From Ananas comosus (lineage: Eukaryota > Streptophyta > Magnoliopsida > Poales > Bromeliaceae), in assembly GCF_001540865.1 (NCBI RefSeq), contig NC_033641.1, positions 4,336,073 through 4,400,072 of the forward strand: a stretch of DNA of 64,000 nucleotides, read 5' to 3'. The notes beneath the pieces are model-generated. The model was not told the DNA's origin and did not search any database. It worked only from the letters and a program-made list of their open reading frames with translations. Of the stretch, positions 11,713-24,539 are shown piece by piece. The position numbers and the translations under genes were made by a program. The first letter of the stretch is position 1; each line of letters starts with the position of its first letter.

Positions 11713-14630
11713 TTTTCGAAAATGAATATTTTGAAGCTAAATTGGAAAGAATAATGGGAATAATGGTGCAACGAGAAGGAAAGCGGTGCAACAACATTTC
11801 GAACAATGCAGTGCGCAGCCCATACCAGTGCAACATCCGTCACTGAAGGTGCAACACTGCGTCAACCAATGCAACATCCCACTCCCACTTCAGTCAATCT
11901 TCTTCATTGCCACAGCGCAATCCCTTCGCCGGCATCCCGTGATGCTTACCCATATTTCTAAACCTCTCGCCCTCCTCCATGCACTTGCAATGAGGACAAG
12001 TCGTGCATTTGCAACAAGGTACCACACGGCAAAGCAAGAAGTGCGACTATAAAAGAAACAGTGCAATATATCGTATGTAAACCAGTACAAAATTTTTTGC
12101 ATTTTGTGCTACCTTGAAAGTAATAGTGCAAAAGAGATTGTAAATGATGTAACGACGACCCAACTAGTGCAACATTGTTCTATAAATAGTGCAACTAGTC
12201 ATTAACTAGTGCAACTCCGCTTTTTGACCAGTGTTTTTTCTTTCGGCGTATGTTCTTATTATCTTCGCCAAGTGTTCCTGGGGTAGAATCAGTGCAAGTT
12301 CGCAAAAATCGAAAAAAAATAAAAGCAAGAAGAATAACAAGAAGAATAAAGAATAAAATAAAAAATGCACTCTCTATGTAATGTGGGAGCAAGGATTACA
12401 TATTTTTAGATAAAAATTGCACTATTTTATACTATGTTGCAACATATAAGACAAGATTTGCATACAAGATAATATTTTTCTACATCAGGTGTAACAAACT
12501 TCTCGAAATAATTTAAGAAAGATTAGGGATCATCTAAGCTTGTTTGCAATTCTGAGTGCAGGATGGCGCTACTGTTCGTTAAGGAGGTGAAGGCGACGAA
12601 GTGTGTTTCTTGTTAGCGTAACCGCTGCGGCAGCGGAGGACAAGGGTCGTTGTCTTAGTCGTCCGCCGTTGTTGTGGCGGCAGCGACGATGATGAGCGAA
12701 GCTTTTCCTCATTGCATTTTTTTCGGCTGCGGCACCAGTGGTTGCGGAGGTGGAAATTACAGTCATCGTGGTTGGCAGCGGGAGTGGTGCCAACCGCGGC
12801 CGCGGCGGAAGGAGATAGAGGCGAATGAGGGGTCGAGAAGGAGGATGCTGTTCGGAAGGATAGGATCAAGCAGATTGGTGTTAAGATCGACACGCACTAT
12901 CTAAAGCGCTTTAGTTGCTGTGAGCCCTTTGGATCTCCACTCTACCATGTTCGAAAATAGGCTCTACGATCAGTAAAAAATAGAAAAGGGCAAGAACAAT
13001 AAAAACTAGCAAAAGTTTTTGAATATAGAAGATAAGAGATCCAATGGGCTCGTAGCAATGGAAGCCCTATAGGATGGGAGTTGATCTTAACGCCGATCTG
13101 CTTGCTCCTACTCGTCCAAACAGCATCCTCCTCCTCAACCCTTCATTTGCCTCTATTCTCTTCCGACGTGGCCACCATGGGCACCAGTCCCGCCGCCAAT
13201 CACGACGACTATAATTTTTGCCTTTGGAACAACCACCTGTGCCCCTGAAAAAAAAATGATGAGGAAGAGCTTCGCCCGTTGTCGCTGTAGCCGCCGCAGC
13301 CACTGCAGATGACGAAGACGCAACCCTCGTCCCCCACCGCCGCAACAGTTGAGTTTATGAGGAGCGCCCTTCATCACCTTCACCTTCTTGACAAAGGGTA
13401 GCGTCGCTAATCCTACAATCCTAGTGGAAACACTGTACGAAACAGTGCAAACATAAGTCTTAAACGATTGAAATTTATAATTATATGGGAGAGCTATCAA
13501 AGAATTAGCTATAAATGGTGCAACATCCCTTAAAAAGGATTACTTTATTTCCATAAACGTACAACAATGACCACAATAGTGCAAACCTTGTGTCTACAGG
13601 AACCAAAATAGTGCAATGTTTACTTTGAAGAGTGCAATTTGTTTATGCAGTAATGCCACAGAGAATACATGTGAAGAACCCTTGGGTAAAAAGAGAAAAG
13701 ATGCTTGTTATCCTTGGGTTCTGTAGCTGTCGCTTTCCCTTCTCGAGGGAAAAAAGCTGTGATATTACCCGTATGATGCAAGAATATATCTCGAGGAATG
13801 AGCGTAAGTGTAATGATTTTCCTGACGTTTTTTAGTGCTCAAATATTTTGCAAAACTTAAATGTGGCCCTACTATCGGTAAAATAACGCCGCGCAATAAT
13901 TTCACCAATTATTGCAACGTATCTCCAAATAGTGTGATGTAACTTCAAAGGAATGTAGTGATCAGAATTAACACTTCGCATGAGAAGGGGAGAGCTTTAA
14001 GGCCTTGCAAGCACGGTTCTTCAAAGTCATGAACACTTCGCAGGAGAGCTGTAAGATCCAAATTAAGCGTAGCTATGGTGAAGGGGAGAGCTTTAAGGCC
14101 TTGCAAGCATGGTTCTTCAAATTCATGAACACTTCTGCAAGAGAGCTGTGAGATCCAAATTAAGTTTAGCTACGGTAGAAAGATAGATAACCTTATCGAT
14201 ATTGTAAACGACGATAAGATCTGAAGCATATCAAAACTGTATAAAAACCATATATTTCTGATGGAGCTGTATGCCGTGAGGAAAAGAGATGAGTGCGAGG
14301 TTCCTACATGTGAGCCTGACGAGATAGATGAGGTGCTCACCAACGAACGGCTGGAAATTTTGATAAGAAGCTGGTTCACAGATGCATGTTCCCCTAATCT
14401 TCCAAATGTTGAACTTGTTGGATCGTAAGTTCCACTATTTGTTAGAAGATCGCACTAGTAATCCGTTTATGTTGCACCAGAACTGCACAATATCTATCAT
14501 ATAATCTTCCAAATGTTGAACTAGTTGGATAGTAGGTTGCACCAGTTGGCGAGTCTGCGCTGTGGGCATTAATTGTGCCGCAGTGTGGCAATCTGAGCAT
14601 GGTGCATGTTTTCGGCAGGTCTATCAACTG
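11713..14630. mobile_element. Element built of dispersed 'gtgcaac' words around a GC-rich fold-back core
   Basis: The word gtgcaa(c) occurs at least 15 times in 11766-12300 and 13440-13640, mainly as agtgcaac, and reversed at 14475 and 14531. Between these zones the GC-rich block 12580-12930 is mirrored at 13040-13350 (arms share gagatccaa.gggctc, cttaacgccgatctgcttg, and tttgcctctattctcttccg with mismatches), centred near 12985. The open frames inside (12569-12904, 13067-13500) are mirror images of each other and not genes. No transposase was seen and the outer borders are approximate. A non-autonomous fold-back or Mutator-like element is the best guess. Confidence 0.5.
13975..14175. repeat. 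Two tandem copies of a roughly 110-bp unit
   Basis: The block from gaaggggagagctttaaggc to the 'aagatccaaattaag' end occurs at 13983-14074 and again at 14090-14180 with few differences. The outer flank of the gtgcaac element contains it. Confidence 0.7.
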
Positions 14631-15733
14631 TTCAGTTGGGATTTTTTCTTTATCTTCTTATTTATTATTTGCTCTTTGTGTGCGTCTCTAACTCCTTAGG
14701 ATCATTCCTCTACTCACCTGTGTTTTGTGCTCAGTGTTTCGCAGGTACGACCGGATAGCATACTCCGTGAGGATTAGGTGGTGACGTGACACACTTACAG
14801 GTAGCTCACACTTAGATTTGTTTTATATTTCATTTACATGTATTTTATTTTATTATAGCATGATTAGTTATTTGGTTGTGCGACTCTGATTTCACCCAGG
14901 AGTGTTAGTACTAGAGATAGGTTCTTTTCTAAGCCTTGCAATTCGATAGGATTCAGGTTCAAAATTTTTGTATTTGAATCGTATGGAGATGTGGTGGTCG
15001 CGACTCATACCAAAGAGTGGTTCGGGGCATGGTAGGAATGATAAATTTCCATTATTATTGTAATGAAAATTTCCATTATTACTGTAATATGAAGTCATCC
15101 TAAATATGATTAAAATGAGTTTGGAGAAGCTTAGGCCGAGTTTGGAACTAGTTAGAATTAATTCAGATTGAAATAGAGTTTTGAAAGAAGTTGGAATCTA
15201 GTTCCAGACTTATTGGATGCCTGGAACAATATTTCGGGTGCCTGAAGACTTTCGGATCATCTGGTTCAAGCGGACGCTCTACCTAAAAGCTTGGGTTTGC
15301 GAGGGAATAAACATTTGGGCATCCGAATGATCCTGTGGGCATCTGAATTAATTACCTTCCGGACTACACCTACGGGCGCCAAAAACCACTTCCGGACGCT
15401 CAACCCGAGAGGAGGGCAGCTCGGTTTGTTAATTAATCGAGGGCCCGGTTTGCCCTGCGAGCATCCAGAAAGTAGTATCGGACGGTTGAGTGGGTGCTCG
15501 GATCATCTTCTGGATGCTGAATCCAAGGGGTTGTGGAGCTCTTTCTTCGGGCTTTCCGGCGTCCGAAACCTAGCGTGGAGGGAGCAATTTGTTTAGTTGC
15601 ATATACAAATGTTTGGAGGGCCTAAGTGCAATTGTATGTTACGGACGGATTGGGATCTTGTAACCCTTCGAGTAGCTTCTGATGGAATTGATTCTGGCAA
15701 GTCCGATGATGGCTTAACTAGCCAAAAATCTGA
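14631..15733. other. LTR-like remnant with GC palindrome words, no gene
   Basis: No protein family was recognised. The part 15215-15570 carries repeated 'gggcgcc', 'ttccgga', 'cggacgctc' and 'ggcgtccgaa' words like those inside the LTRs at 2485 and 37944, so it is probably a decayed LTR. It ends at a single N (15734). Confidence 0.35.
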
Positions 15734-15734
15734 N

Positions 15735-18312
15735 TTAAGTCGATGTGCTTTGTCTTGCCATGATATTTCGGGTCCTTCGTGTATGCAATCGCTGCCATAC
15801 TATCACAATAGATCGTCACAGGAACGGAAGTACAAGCGACAATCCCAATATTTCAAAGGAACCTTCTCAACCAGATAGCCTCCTGGGCTGCTGCAGAACA
15901 CGCCACGAACTCCGCCTCCATAGTGGAAAGAGCTATGCAGGTCTGTTTCTTACTACCCCAAGTTATGGCGCCATTGCCAAGTAAGAATGCATATCGTGAG
16001 GTCGACTTACGCTCATCTAGGTCACCAGCCCAATCCGCATCGCTATAACCGATGAGACGTAAATCTGTACCTTGATAGCACAGCACATAATCTATCGTAC
16101 CTCTGAGGTAACGAAGTATTCTTTTAACAGCCTTCCAGTGGTCCAATCCCGGATTGGACTGAAAACGGCTAACCAGGCCCACGGCATAGCATATATCAGG
16201 CCGAGTACACATCATAGCATACATCAGGCTCCCGACCGCATTAGCATATGGGATCCGATTCATCTTATCATTCTCTTCAAAAGTTTTAGTGCACTGTTTA
16301 AGGTTCAAACTCTCACCTTTAGCAATAAGAGTGTCAATGGGTTTGCAACTGTGCATCTGAAATCGTTCTAAAATTTTTCTTAGGTAAGTCTCTTGAGACA
16401 GGCCTAAAAGTTTCTTAGAACGATCTCGTAGGATCTTAACTCCGAGCACATAATTCGCTTCACCCATTTCCTTCATTTCAAAATTAGAGGACAGCCACGT
16501 CTGAGTGGCGACAATCATCTCCTTATTATTTTCGGCCAATAGGATGTCATCAACATATAAGGAAAGGATTAGAAAAAATTCTTTGGACCGTTTAACATAC
16601 ACACAGTGATCTTCTTCAATCATCGTAAACCCATCTTCAGTGATGACTCGATGAAATCGAATATACCACTGTCTGGAGGGCTGCTTCAATCCATAAATAG
16701 ATCGTCGGAGCTTACAAACTTTATACTCCTCACCCTTTACAGAGAAGCCAGCAGGCTTATCCATATAGATCTCCTCATCCAGTTCTCCATTGAGAAATGC
16801 AGTTTTAACGTCCATTTGGTAAAGTTCCAAATCCAAATATGCGACAATAGCCAAGATTAGGTGGATCGAAGCAAACCTCACGACAGGCGAAAAGGTTTCC
16901 TCGTAATCAACGCCTTCTCGTTGGGTAAAACCATTTGCTACTAGGCGAGCCTTGTACCTATCGATAGAACTGTCTACCTTGCACTTAATCTTGAGAACCC
17001 ATTTATTCCCGATTGTTTTGCGCCCTGGTGGCAAGTCAACCAAGTCCCAGACATAATTTGACTTCATCGATTCTATTTCCTCTATCATTGCATCCAACCA
17101 TTCCTTATGAGTAAGTAATGAGAGAGCCTCTTGGAAAGATCTAGGCTCATCATCATCATGTGCAGCAACCATGAAAGCCTCCCCCTCAATCTCAAAATGA
17201 CGACGGGGAACGCCCACACGTGCGCTCCTACGAAGTTGAGGCTCCTTATCTAAAGGCAAGTCGCTCCCACTATCCCCATGAGGTATCGGAGTCGCCTCCT
17301 CTCCCTCGACTGAATAAATAGAAGCGCCAATGTCAGAGCATCCATCTCATGGAACTCAATTTCATTTCGAACCTCACTTCTATAAGGAAAATCCTCCTCA
17401 AGGAATTCAACATCTCGTGACTCAATCTCAGTCAAACTTCCATCTGGCTGCTGTCCGATGAACACGTATCCCTTAGAGTATTCAGGGTATCTTATAAAGA
17501 TACACTTCTTTCCTCTAGGACCCAACTTCCCATACTTGTGAGAAGTGTTGTGTACATAAGCTGCCCCAAGGACGCAGGTGCTCCAAATTTGATTTCCTGT
17601 CCGTCCATAATTCATAAGGGGTGGAAGGTACTGTTTTGGAGGGTACACGATTAAGAATGTAGGCAGCAGTTAATAATGCGTCTCCCGAAAAAGAGATAGG
17701 CAAATTTGCTTGCTCCATCATTGACCTAATCATGTCAAGCAAAGTGCGATATCTTCTCTCCCCTACACTATTTTGCTGCGGAGTGCCAGGAATTGTCAGC
17801 TGTCTGATTATTCCCTTTTCATCACACAATTTTTTGAATTGTTCAGATAGATAATCACGGCCTCGATCAATTCTTAAGCATTTAATTTTCATATTTAACT
17901 GATTCTCAACCTCATTTATATAACGTCTAAAACAATCCAATGCTTCAGACTTATGGGAGATCAGATAAACATGACCGAAGCGCGTATGGTCATCTATAAA
18001 TATGATGAAGTAAAAAGCACCATGTTTNNNNNNNNNNNNNNNNNNNNNNNNNNNNNNNNNNNNNNNNNNNNNNNNNNNNNNNNNNNNNNNNNNNNNNNNN
18101 NNNNNNNNNNNNNNNNNNNNNNNNNNNNNNNNNNNNNNNNNNNNNNNNNNNNNNNNNNNNNNNNNNNNNNNNNNNNNNNNNNNNNNNNNNNNNNNNNNCT
18201 TATAGTCAACACCCCAATAGTAGCATATACTATTCACTTCAGGCAGTTCGAAATCTGATATCTTTCGCCGGAGCCCTCTAAATATCCGTTTGATCTCAAA
18301 TTTGACCGTCAT
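15735..18312 (-). pseudogene. Copia retrotransposon 1: integrase, reverse transcriptase, RNase H
   Basis: On the minus strand three overlapping frames give a pol polyprotein with frameshifts. 17515-18312 holds the integrase (FIDDHTRFGHVYLI, TPQQNSVGERR), 17250-17648 the linker, and 15853-17259 reverse transcriptase and RNase H. The last contains YVDDILLAENN (the YVDD catalytic motif), AFLNGELDEEIYM, IYGLKQPSRQWY, ADWAGDLDERKSTS and LSTMEAEFVACS. RNase H continues in another frame to 15735 (CDSMAAIAYTKDPKYHGKTK) and stops at a single N. A 171-base gap (18028-18198) interrupts the integrase. No gag, primer site or LTR pair belongs to it. Family is certain; function is lost. Confidence 0.9.
18028..18198. 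other. Assembly gap of 171 undetermined bases
   Basis: A run of N lies inside the integrase of Copia element 1. Apparent open frames across it are artefacts. Confidence 0.99.
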
Positions 18313-18697
18313 GTTTGGTTTTGTTTAACTTAACGAAAGAAATTTTAATCTTTCAGTTTCGACCCCGTTTGGTCACCGAAAGCTGTACCGAATTGTAATC
18401 TTTATCAGATAACTATCGGATTTTATTTTCCACCTTCCGGGTGTCAGAATGGGCTAAAACTTTAAATCTAGCCTCATAAAAATAATTCTAACTTATCCTC
18501 CAGTTTTCATAATTTTCTGGCACTGTGCATTTTCTGCTAATTTATCTGCCCCGTTTCACACAGAAAATTCTAAATATTCTGTTTTCGCTTCGATTTCAGC
18601 ACATGTCATTCTCAACATATATTTCACTTCTCTAAATTCAATAAAAATAGTATCTCATACTATTTTTATTTATTTTCACTTTTACATTTAAAATCCG
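18313..18697 (+). mobile_element. 3' end of a Gypsy LTR, fragment
   Basis: It is the reverse complement of the start of 42869-43250: both contain aatagtatctcatactattt and, in the same spacing, gcattttctgctaatttatc or its close copy, ending in cgcatattaca. In that LTR family this is the 3' end (…TTACA). The fragment separates Copia 1 from Copia 2 and has no partner. Confidence 0.62.
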
Positions 18698-18762
18698 CAT
18701 ATTACATCCAACCGTAACTTCATAATTTTAGAAGTTCGGTATCCTACAGCGGGTCCGCCACA

Positions 18763-19703
18763 TTATCCGCGGAGGCAACATTCTGTACTAGTCTCTTGCT
18801 TGGAACTTTTCCAAACTATTGACCCACCATTGCAAATAAACAGATACCCAGACGTAGACTTTCTATCGTCTATATCAGACATAAAGTCCGAATCCGCATA
18901 GCCATTAATTCTGAGTTCTCCTCCTCCAAAAACCAAGGACATATCCTTTGTTCTTCTCAAGTACTTAAGGATATTCTTTACCGCTACCCAATGTTTCTGT
19001 CCTGGGTTTGACTGATATCGGCTCGTGACACTCACAGCCTGTGCTATATCAGGTCGAGTACATAGCATCGCATACATTAAGCTCCCTATTGCTGAAGCAT
19101 AAGGGATTCTGCTCATGCGACTTCTCTCTTCAGGTGTCTTAGGAGACAGTCTTAGAAAAGTGAATTCCATGTCTTAGAGGTACAATACCCCTTTTGGAAT
19201 TCTGCATGCTGAACCTTTTCAACACTTCATCTATGTACATAGCTTGCGATAAACCAAGCAACTTCTTAGGTCTATCCCTATAGACCTTTATCCCTAGGAT
19301 ATAAGATGCTTCTCCAAGGTCTTTCATAGAAAACTCTTTAGATAACCATAACTTGATCGATGTTAGCATAAGAATGTCATTCCCAATCAGGAGTATGTCA
19401 TCCACGTACAGTACGAGGAAAGTAACAGCACTCCCACTAATCATTTCTGATGAAATCGAACGATTCAATTGCATCGTTGAAATGAGTGTTCCAACTCCGA
19501 GAAGCTTGCTTCAATCCATAAATGGATCGTTGAAGCTTGCACACCTTATGACTCTCATCTTCGGAAGTGAAACCCAAAGGCTGCTCCATATAGATATCTT
19601 CTTCAAGATATCCATTTAGGAAGGCAGTTTTCATATCCATTTGCCAGAACTCATAGTCATAGTGTGCAGCAATAGCAAGGAGAGTTCTGATAGACTTAAG
19701 CAT
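18763..19703 (-). pseudogene. Copia retrotransposon 2: reverse transcriptase (C part) and RNase H
   Basis: Three overlapping minus-strand frames (19437-19703, 19139-19474, 18763-19170) carry MDMKTAFLNGYLEEDIYMEQ, IYGLKQASRSW, LYVDDILLIGND (YVDD motif), SLMYAMLCTRPDIA and DSDFMSDIDDRKSTSGY. They are separated by frameshifts near 19450 and 19150, and RNase H ends early at ETSTECC. The 3' LTR that should follow is absent; an unrelated LTR fragment lies there instead. It is the downstream part of the frame at 19746-20897. Confidence 0.9.
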
Positions 19704-19745
19704 AGCTACAGGTGAAAAGGTATCCTGATAGCCAATGCCTTCGCG

Positions 19746-20897
19746 TTAACTATAACCTTTTGCTACTAGCCTAGCTTTGTAGGTCTCTACCTTTCCATCA
19801 AAACCAATCTTTCTCTTAAAGATCCATTTACATCCAATAGGTACAATACCCTCCGGTGGATCAACCAAAGTCCATACTTGATTGGAGTACATTGAGTCCA
19901 TTTCGGACTTCATAGCTTCCAACCATTTATCGGAGTCGATGTCTAACATCGCCTCGCTATAAGTCTTAGGATCATCTCTATGGTCCTTATCTCCCATTAG
20001 GAACATTTCCTCCATCTCCTCTATAAATAATCCCATGTATCTATCAGGAGGACGGGAGACCCTACTAGACTTGCGAGGTAGAGGTATAACTTCAAGTGTC
20101 ACAGAGTTATCACGGAGGGCTCTCGGAATATTTGATTCTAAATAGACTTTCTCCTCTAGTTCTATTTTTCTCCCACTGCCTCGAGCCAAAATAAATTCAC
20201 TTTCAAGAAAGAAGGCATGATGGCTCACAATCACATTATGGCCTTCTGGGAGATAAAAATAGTATCCAAGTGATTCTTTGGGATACCCAATGAATCTACC
20301 CTTGACTAATCTGCTTTCCAACTTGTCCGTCTTTAATTTCTTAATATAAGCTGGACACTCCCAAGTTTTAATATGAGTAAAACTTGGCTTCCTACCATGC
20401 CACATCTCATATGGTGTGGTCAGAACAGATTTGGAAGGCACTCTGTTCAAAATATAAATAGCCGTAAGAAGTGCGTAACCCCAAAATGATATAGGTAAAT
20501 CTGTAAAGCTCATCATGGATCGAACCATATCTAATAAAGTTCTATTTCTCCGTTCAGACACCCCATTCAATTCTGGTGTTCCAGGAGGAGTCCATTGAGA
20601 GATAATACCATTATCCCTACTAAGGTATTCCCCTCCTCGATCTGATCGAAGAGCCTTAATTGGTTTTCCCATTTGCTTTTCTACTTCTTGTCTAAACTCT
20701 TTAAACTTTTCAAAGATTTCATACTTGTGTTTAATTATGTACACGTACCCATACCGTGAATAATCATCAGTAAAGGTAATGATGTAGAGATAGCCACCCC
20801 AAGCAGACACATCGAATGGTCCATATACATCAGTATGTATTAGGGCGAGTACTTCAGTAGCTCTCTCTCCTTGTCCAACAAAGGGAGACTTAGTCAT
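19746..20897 (-). pseudogene. Copia retrotransposon 2: integrase and start of reverse transcriptase
   Basis: This minus-strand frame of 383 codons contains the integrase core: HTDVYGPF and FTDDYSRYGYVYII (catalytic Asp positions), ALRSDRGGEYLS (second Asp), and the TPELNGVSERRNRTLLDMVR segment with its Glu. It then has the usual Copia linker (ILNRVPSKSV, TPYEMWHGRKPS) and the start of reverse transcriptase (WLEAMKSEMDSM, GCKWIFKRK, YKARLVAKGYS), where a frameshift ends it. The catalytic residues are kept, so decay is limited to frameshifts. Confidence 0.92.
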
Positions 20898-21130
20898 TTT
20901 TCCTTTCTAACGTGACCAAGTCTAAGATGCCACAAGTACGTTTTATTTACCTCATCTCTTGGTCTTTCGAAACCAATGATATTCTCATTCATGCCATTAT
21001 CAATTGTATTAACACTAACATCCATATGTAAGTGATAGAGATTGTCAATTAAAGAACCATAACCGATTAAATTATTTTTCAAATAAATTGAACAAATGTT
21101 TGATTCAAAAATAAACTTATAACCGTCCAA
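20894..21130 (-). pseudogene. Copia retrotransposon 2: GAG-pre-integrase region
   Basis: A short frame overlapping the integrase frame by four bases. It ends with YLWHLRLGHVRKEK, the histidine-containing LWH.RLGH motif of the pre-integrase zinc-binding domain. The aspartic protease expected upstream is only partly seen at 21215-21330 (WVIDCGYTLHL in place of the usual WI.DSG...H). Confidence 0.8.
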
Positions 21131-21214
21131 ATGTGAAATAGAAATAAGGTTTCTAGTCGCACTAGTAACATAAAGACAATCTCTACGTTCTAAAACTACT
21201 CCTGTCGGTAGACG

Positions 21215-22130
21215 TTAAGGATAAGTCCCCACGACAACAGCAGCAACTCTTGCTCCGTTTCCAACGCGTAGGGTAAGCTCTCCATCCCTAAGTCTTCTAC
21301 TTTGTTTTATCCCCTGCATTGAAATACTTAAATGCAAGGTGTATCCACAGTCAATGACCCATGTAAAAGTAGAACAAACCGATAATTTAGTAGTTTCAAT
21401 GACATGAATTTCGGACATACCTTCAAAAGTCTTGTCCTTTACCTTGTCTTTGAGGCTAGCCAAATAATCCGGGCAATTCCTTTTCCAGTGGCCATCCTTT
21501 TGACAGTGGAAACAAGTTCCTTTAGCGGCCTTCTTTTTAGGAATTACCTTAGCAGGTTCAGTCTTTGGCTTTTTCGCAGGCTTCTTCTTTCTCCATTTAG
21601 ACTTTCTTTTGGAGGAAGTCCGTTCAATAGCCAAAACTGACCCCTTATTGACTTTTATCATTCCTTCAGCTGTGACCAACATATTCAACAGCTCGGCGAG
21701 AGTGCAAGTAATTTTATTCATTTGAAAATTTAAGGTGAACTGAGAAAATGAATCTGGTAAGGATTGTAAGATCAAATCTGTTTGGAGTTCTGCGTCCATA
21801 GTCATTCCGAGCTTCTCAAGCTCCTCAATGTCTTTAATCATTGCCAAGCAATGATTATTGACTGACTGACCATCAGACATCTTAGCTCTGAACAGTCGCT
21901 TCGACACCTCGTAGCGGGCTGTTCGACTTTCCCTTCATTATACAACTCCTTGAGATGGACAAATATAGCAGCACTCTCCATGTGCATTGCTGGCGTTGCA
22001 ACTCATTGCCCATAGACGCAAGCATGTAGCATTTTACCTTCATCTATCGTCATCAGTCCATTTATTTCTGCAGCTCTTTGCTCAGCTGTTGGATTTTCGA
22101 GCACCGCTGAGCCTCCGTGTCCAACCCACA
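21215..22130 (-). pseudogene. Copia retrotransposon 2: gag polyprotein with CCHC zinc knuckle
   Basis: The minus-strand frame 21215-21907 encodes the C half of a Copia gag. It has a helix-rich capsid segment (LEKLGMTMDAELQTDLILQS, LPDSFSQFTLNF), a basic stretch rich in Lys and Pro, and a zinc knuckle CFHCQKDGHWKRNC with the canonical C-X2-C-X4-H-X4-C spacing. Protease begins after it. The N-terminal part (to about 22130) is in other frames with at least one stop, so the gag is broken. Confidence 0.85.
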
Positions 22131-23962
22131 TAGGCTAATTTTTTAGAATTGAGAACAATTCTCAAATTCCTTAGCCAATCGGTAAATTCGTCCAGTTAAG
22201 CGATTAGTATCAAGTATTTGGCAAGTGGGTTAGATACAGCCACTTTTTGGCAAAGGTTAATATTCTAATTAGTTGTATACTTAATTATTAATCCATTTGA
22301 TTAGGGTCTTTAAATCTAACTGGTCCCTTCCACTAATTTTGGTGAATCTCCACACTCCCGAGCGAGAAAAAGCGAAACTCTACTTAAAAGTTTCTAGTGG
22401 TATTGCGGTCCCATCTGTTTACACACACCCTCATCCTGACAGATTCTGGCATTGAGCAAACAAATAATGAACAACTCTTGTTCAATGCTCTCAAGCAAAT
22501 GCAATCTATCTTGGCTCCCCATAAGATATACGGCCTCATCTTGACAGATTCTTGGCTTTATCCTCGTGGTTAAGTTAGACCCACCGTTTATGCGTGCAAA
22601 TAAGAAATGTCATTGAATCCATCATCCCTGACAGATTCTTGATCCAACCCTTCTTACCGCACAGCATCTCATGCCAATAGAATGGTTGCGGTTCCCCTAA
22701 TCACATTTGACCCCCGTCATCCGGGTGCATCAATCAACACTAAAGAGAGACGCCGCACATCCTACCAACGGTGAAAGGCCACTAATTGGTTCATAACACC
22801 ATTAACTTAATATTTTATTTAGGGAGATTAGTTGTCTCATCAGTTTTAATTTATTATTAATTTACATCTCATGCAAACCATCACATCTCATGCATGCATA
22901 TATCGCATATATAAAAAATAACTACCGGTGATGATCATAGATTTTATCTTGATTCGGGCCTGAGCCATTAGGCCGGAATTGGGTCATAAGGGTATTACAT
23001 GCAAGAAAACCTTTTCTTATTCTGCGCCTCGATCGGATTTGAGTTGATCAACTCTTGTCTTCTCCCTTGATCAGCATCTGGTCCAAACTTGATCCGCATC
23101 GCATCAACTCTTGAATGCAACGAATCCCTCTGGAACCTAAACTATCCTTTTCCCTTATTAATTTTATAACAATAACTTTACAACCCATAAAATTAATGAG
23201 ACACGCAGGTCTCTAAATTACATAATTTAATTGGCACGCGCAGGCACCAAAAAATATATAATCTAATACTGGATCCTTATTAAATTACAAAAATTCACAT
23301 CATCACATGATACATGCACATCACAAGGTCACTATCCATGATCATCACCTCATATACATCACATGCATATAATATTAAATTCTCTAATTCGAATTCTAAT
23401 TAATTGAGTTTCGGATTAATTTAAAAACAAATCTTTATTTGTTTCAAGAATCGCAATTCAATCTGAAAATTATTAAAAGGATTTAATACATCTCATGTAT
23501 TAAAATTTAAAATTTAAAATTTAAAATTAACTTTTTTAAATTGCGATTTTGCATAAAACAACCGCATCCCTAGACGAGTCGCTCACAAACATCTTATGCA
23601 AACTATTTGCCCGTATGGCGCGCGCGCATCCGCACCATATGCATGTAATCCATGTATGCCGCAAGCCACATGCATGAACTAATTAATTAGTGATACAATA
23701 TACTAATTAAAGAGATCATGTGTGCATGGATGGCATCAAGTAACGCATGGACTACTTACGTGTTGCATGCAGTCATAGCAATCGTATCGCCCGCATGCCA
23801 AGTGCAATAGTCGCGTCAATGAGCATCGTGCGTCGGTATTAATTAATATTCCGAAACAATCAAAATTGTTTAAAAATAATCCTCATTATCTTGATTTTGA
23901 TCGTTCTGAAAAACTCAATTAATATCGAAAAAGAGATTGGATCTAAAACAAACGACGAGGGT
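22131..23962 (-). other. Leader of Copia element 2, no gene
   Basis: This 1.8-kb stretch between gag and the primer site has no long frame. It contains three spaced copies of 'ctgacagattct(t)gg' at about 22437, 22543 and 22627, within roughly 95-bp repeats. The rest is A/T-rich with no recognised feature. Confidence 0.5.
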
Positions 23963-23975
23963 GGCTCTGATACCA
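23963..23975 (-). other. Primer binding site of Copia element 2
   Basis: The minus strand reads TGGTATCAGAGCC, complementary to the 3' end of initiator tRNA-Met as in most plant LTR retrotransposons. It fixes the direction of the element (minus) and places the 5' LTR to the right. Confidence 0.85.
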
Positions 23976-24536
23976 CGGTAAGAAAATCAAATGTACGCAG
24001 CAGAAGAAAATAACACAATTAAAAATTTTCTTGAAAATCAAAGATCACCTCGTGTTTCATTTTAGATCATTAATAATAGATCTAATTGATCTAATCAAAT
24101 AGGATCTATATTATTTTATTTTACCTCGCGCGGGTCGAGATCACCGCGAAGTCGATAATCGTTGGTAAAAATTTGTTCGTCCTCGCTTAGCCGCGAACGC
24201 ACGCGGCCTCTACTCGCGTCCATACGAAATCACGCCCTTGATCGAATTTAGACGACCACTTCAATCTGTGATCCGATCACGAATTAACCCTTGCGTCGAC
24301 TTGAGGAAGATGAATCAATCTTCTAGATGTGCTAGCAACTTTTGAAGATCGAAACCGATGGATTTATTGTGGAGGACTTAAGGAAGAAAAAGGATTAACG
24401 GCTAGGGTTTTCTTTTTCTTTTTGCTTAATTTTTCCGTTAATTTTAATATGTCATATGACATATATTTATAATGAGAAAACCCTAACGTAATCCTAATCG
24501 AATTCCTATTCCGATTAGATTATCCATTAACCCACA
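23976..24536 (-). mobile_element. 5' LTR of Copia element 2
   Basis: It lies between the primer site and a TG border (TGTGGGTTAATGG on the minus strand, from 24536). On the minus strand it has a TATA-like tataaatata near 24465-24475, so its promoter fires away from the isocitrate dehydrogenase gene. The inner border is not a clean CA, so it is approximate. No matching 3' LTR exists in the window. Confidence 0.6.
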
Positions 24537-24539
24537 AGT

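Noticed and set aside
12569..13500. Frames of 74-115 codons rich in Arg, Ala and Gly, two of them similar to each other.
   Set aside because: Their similarity arises because they lie on the two arms of an inverted repeat; not paralogous genes.
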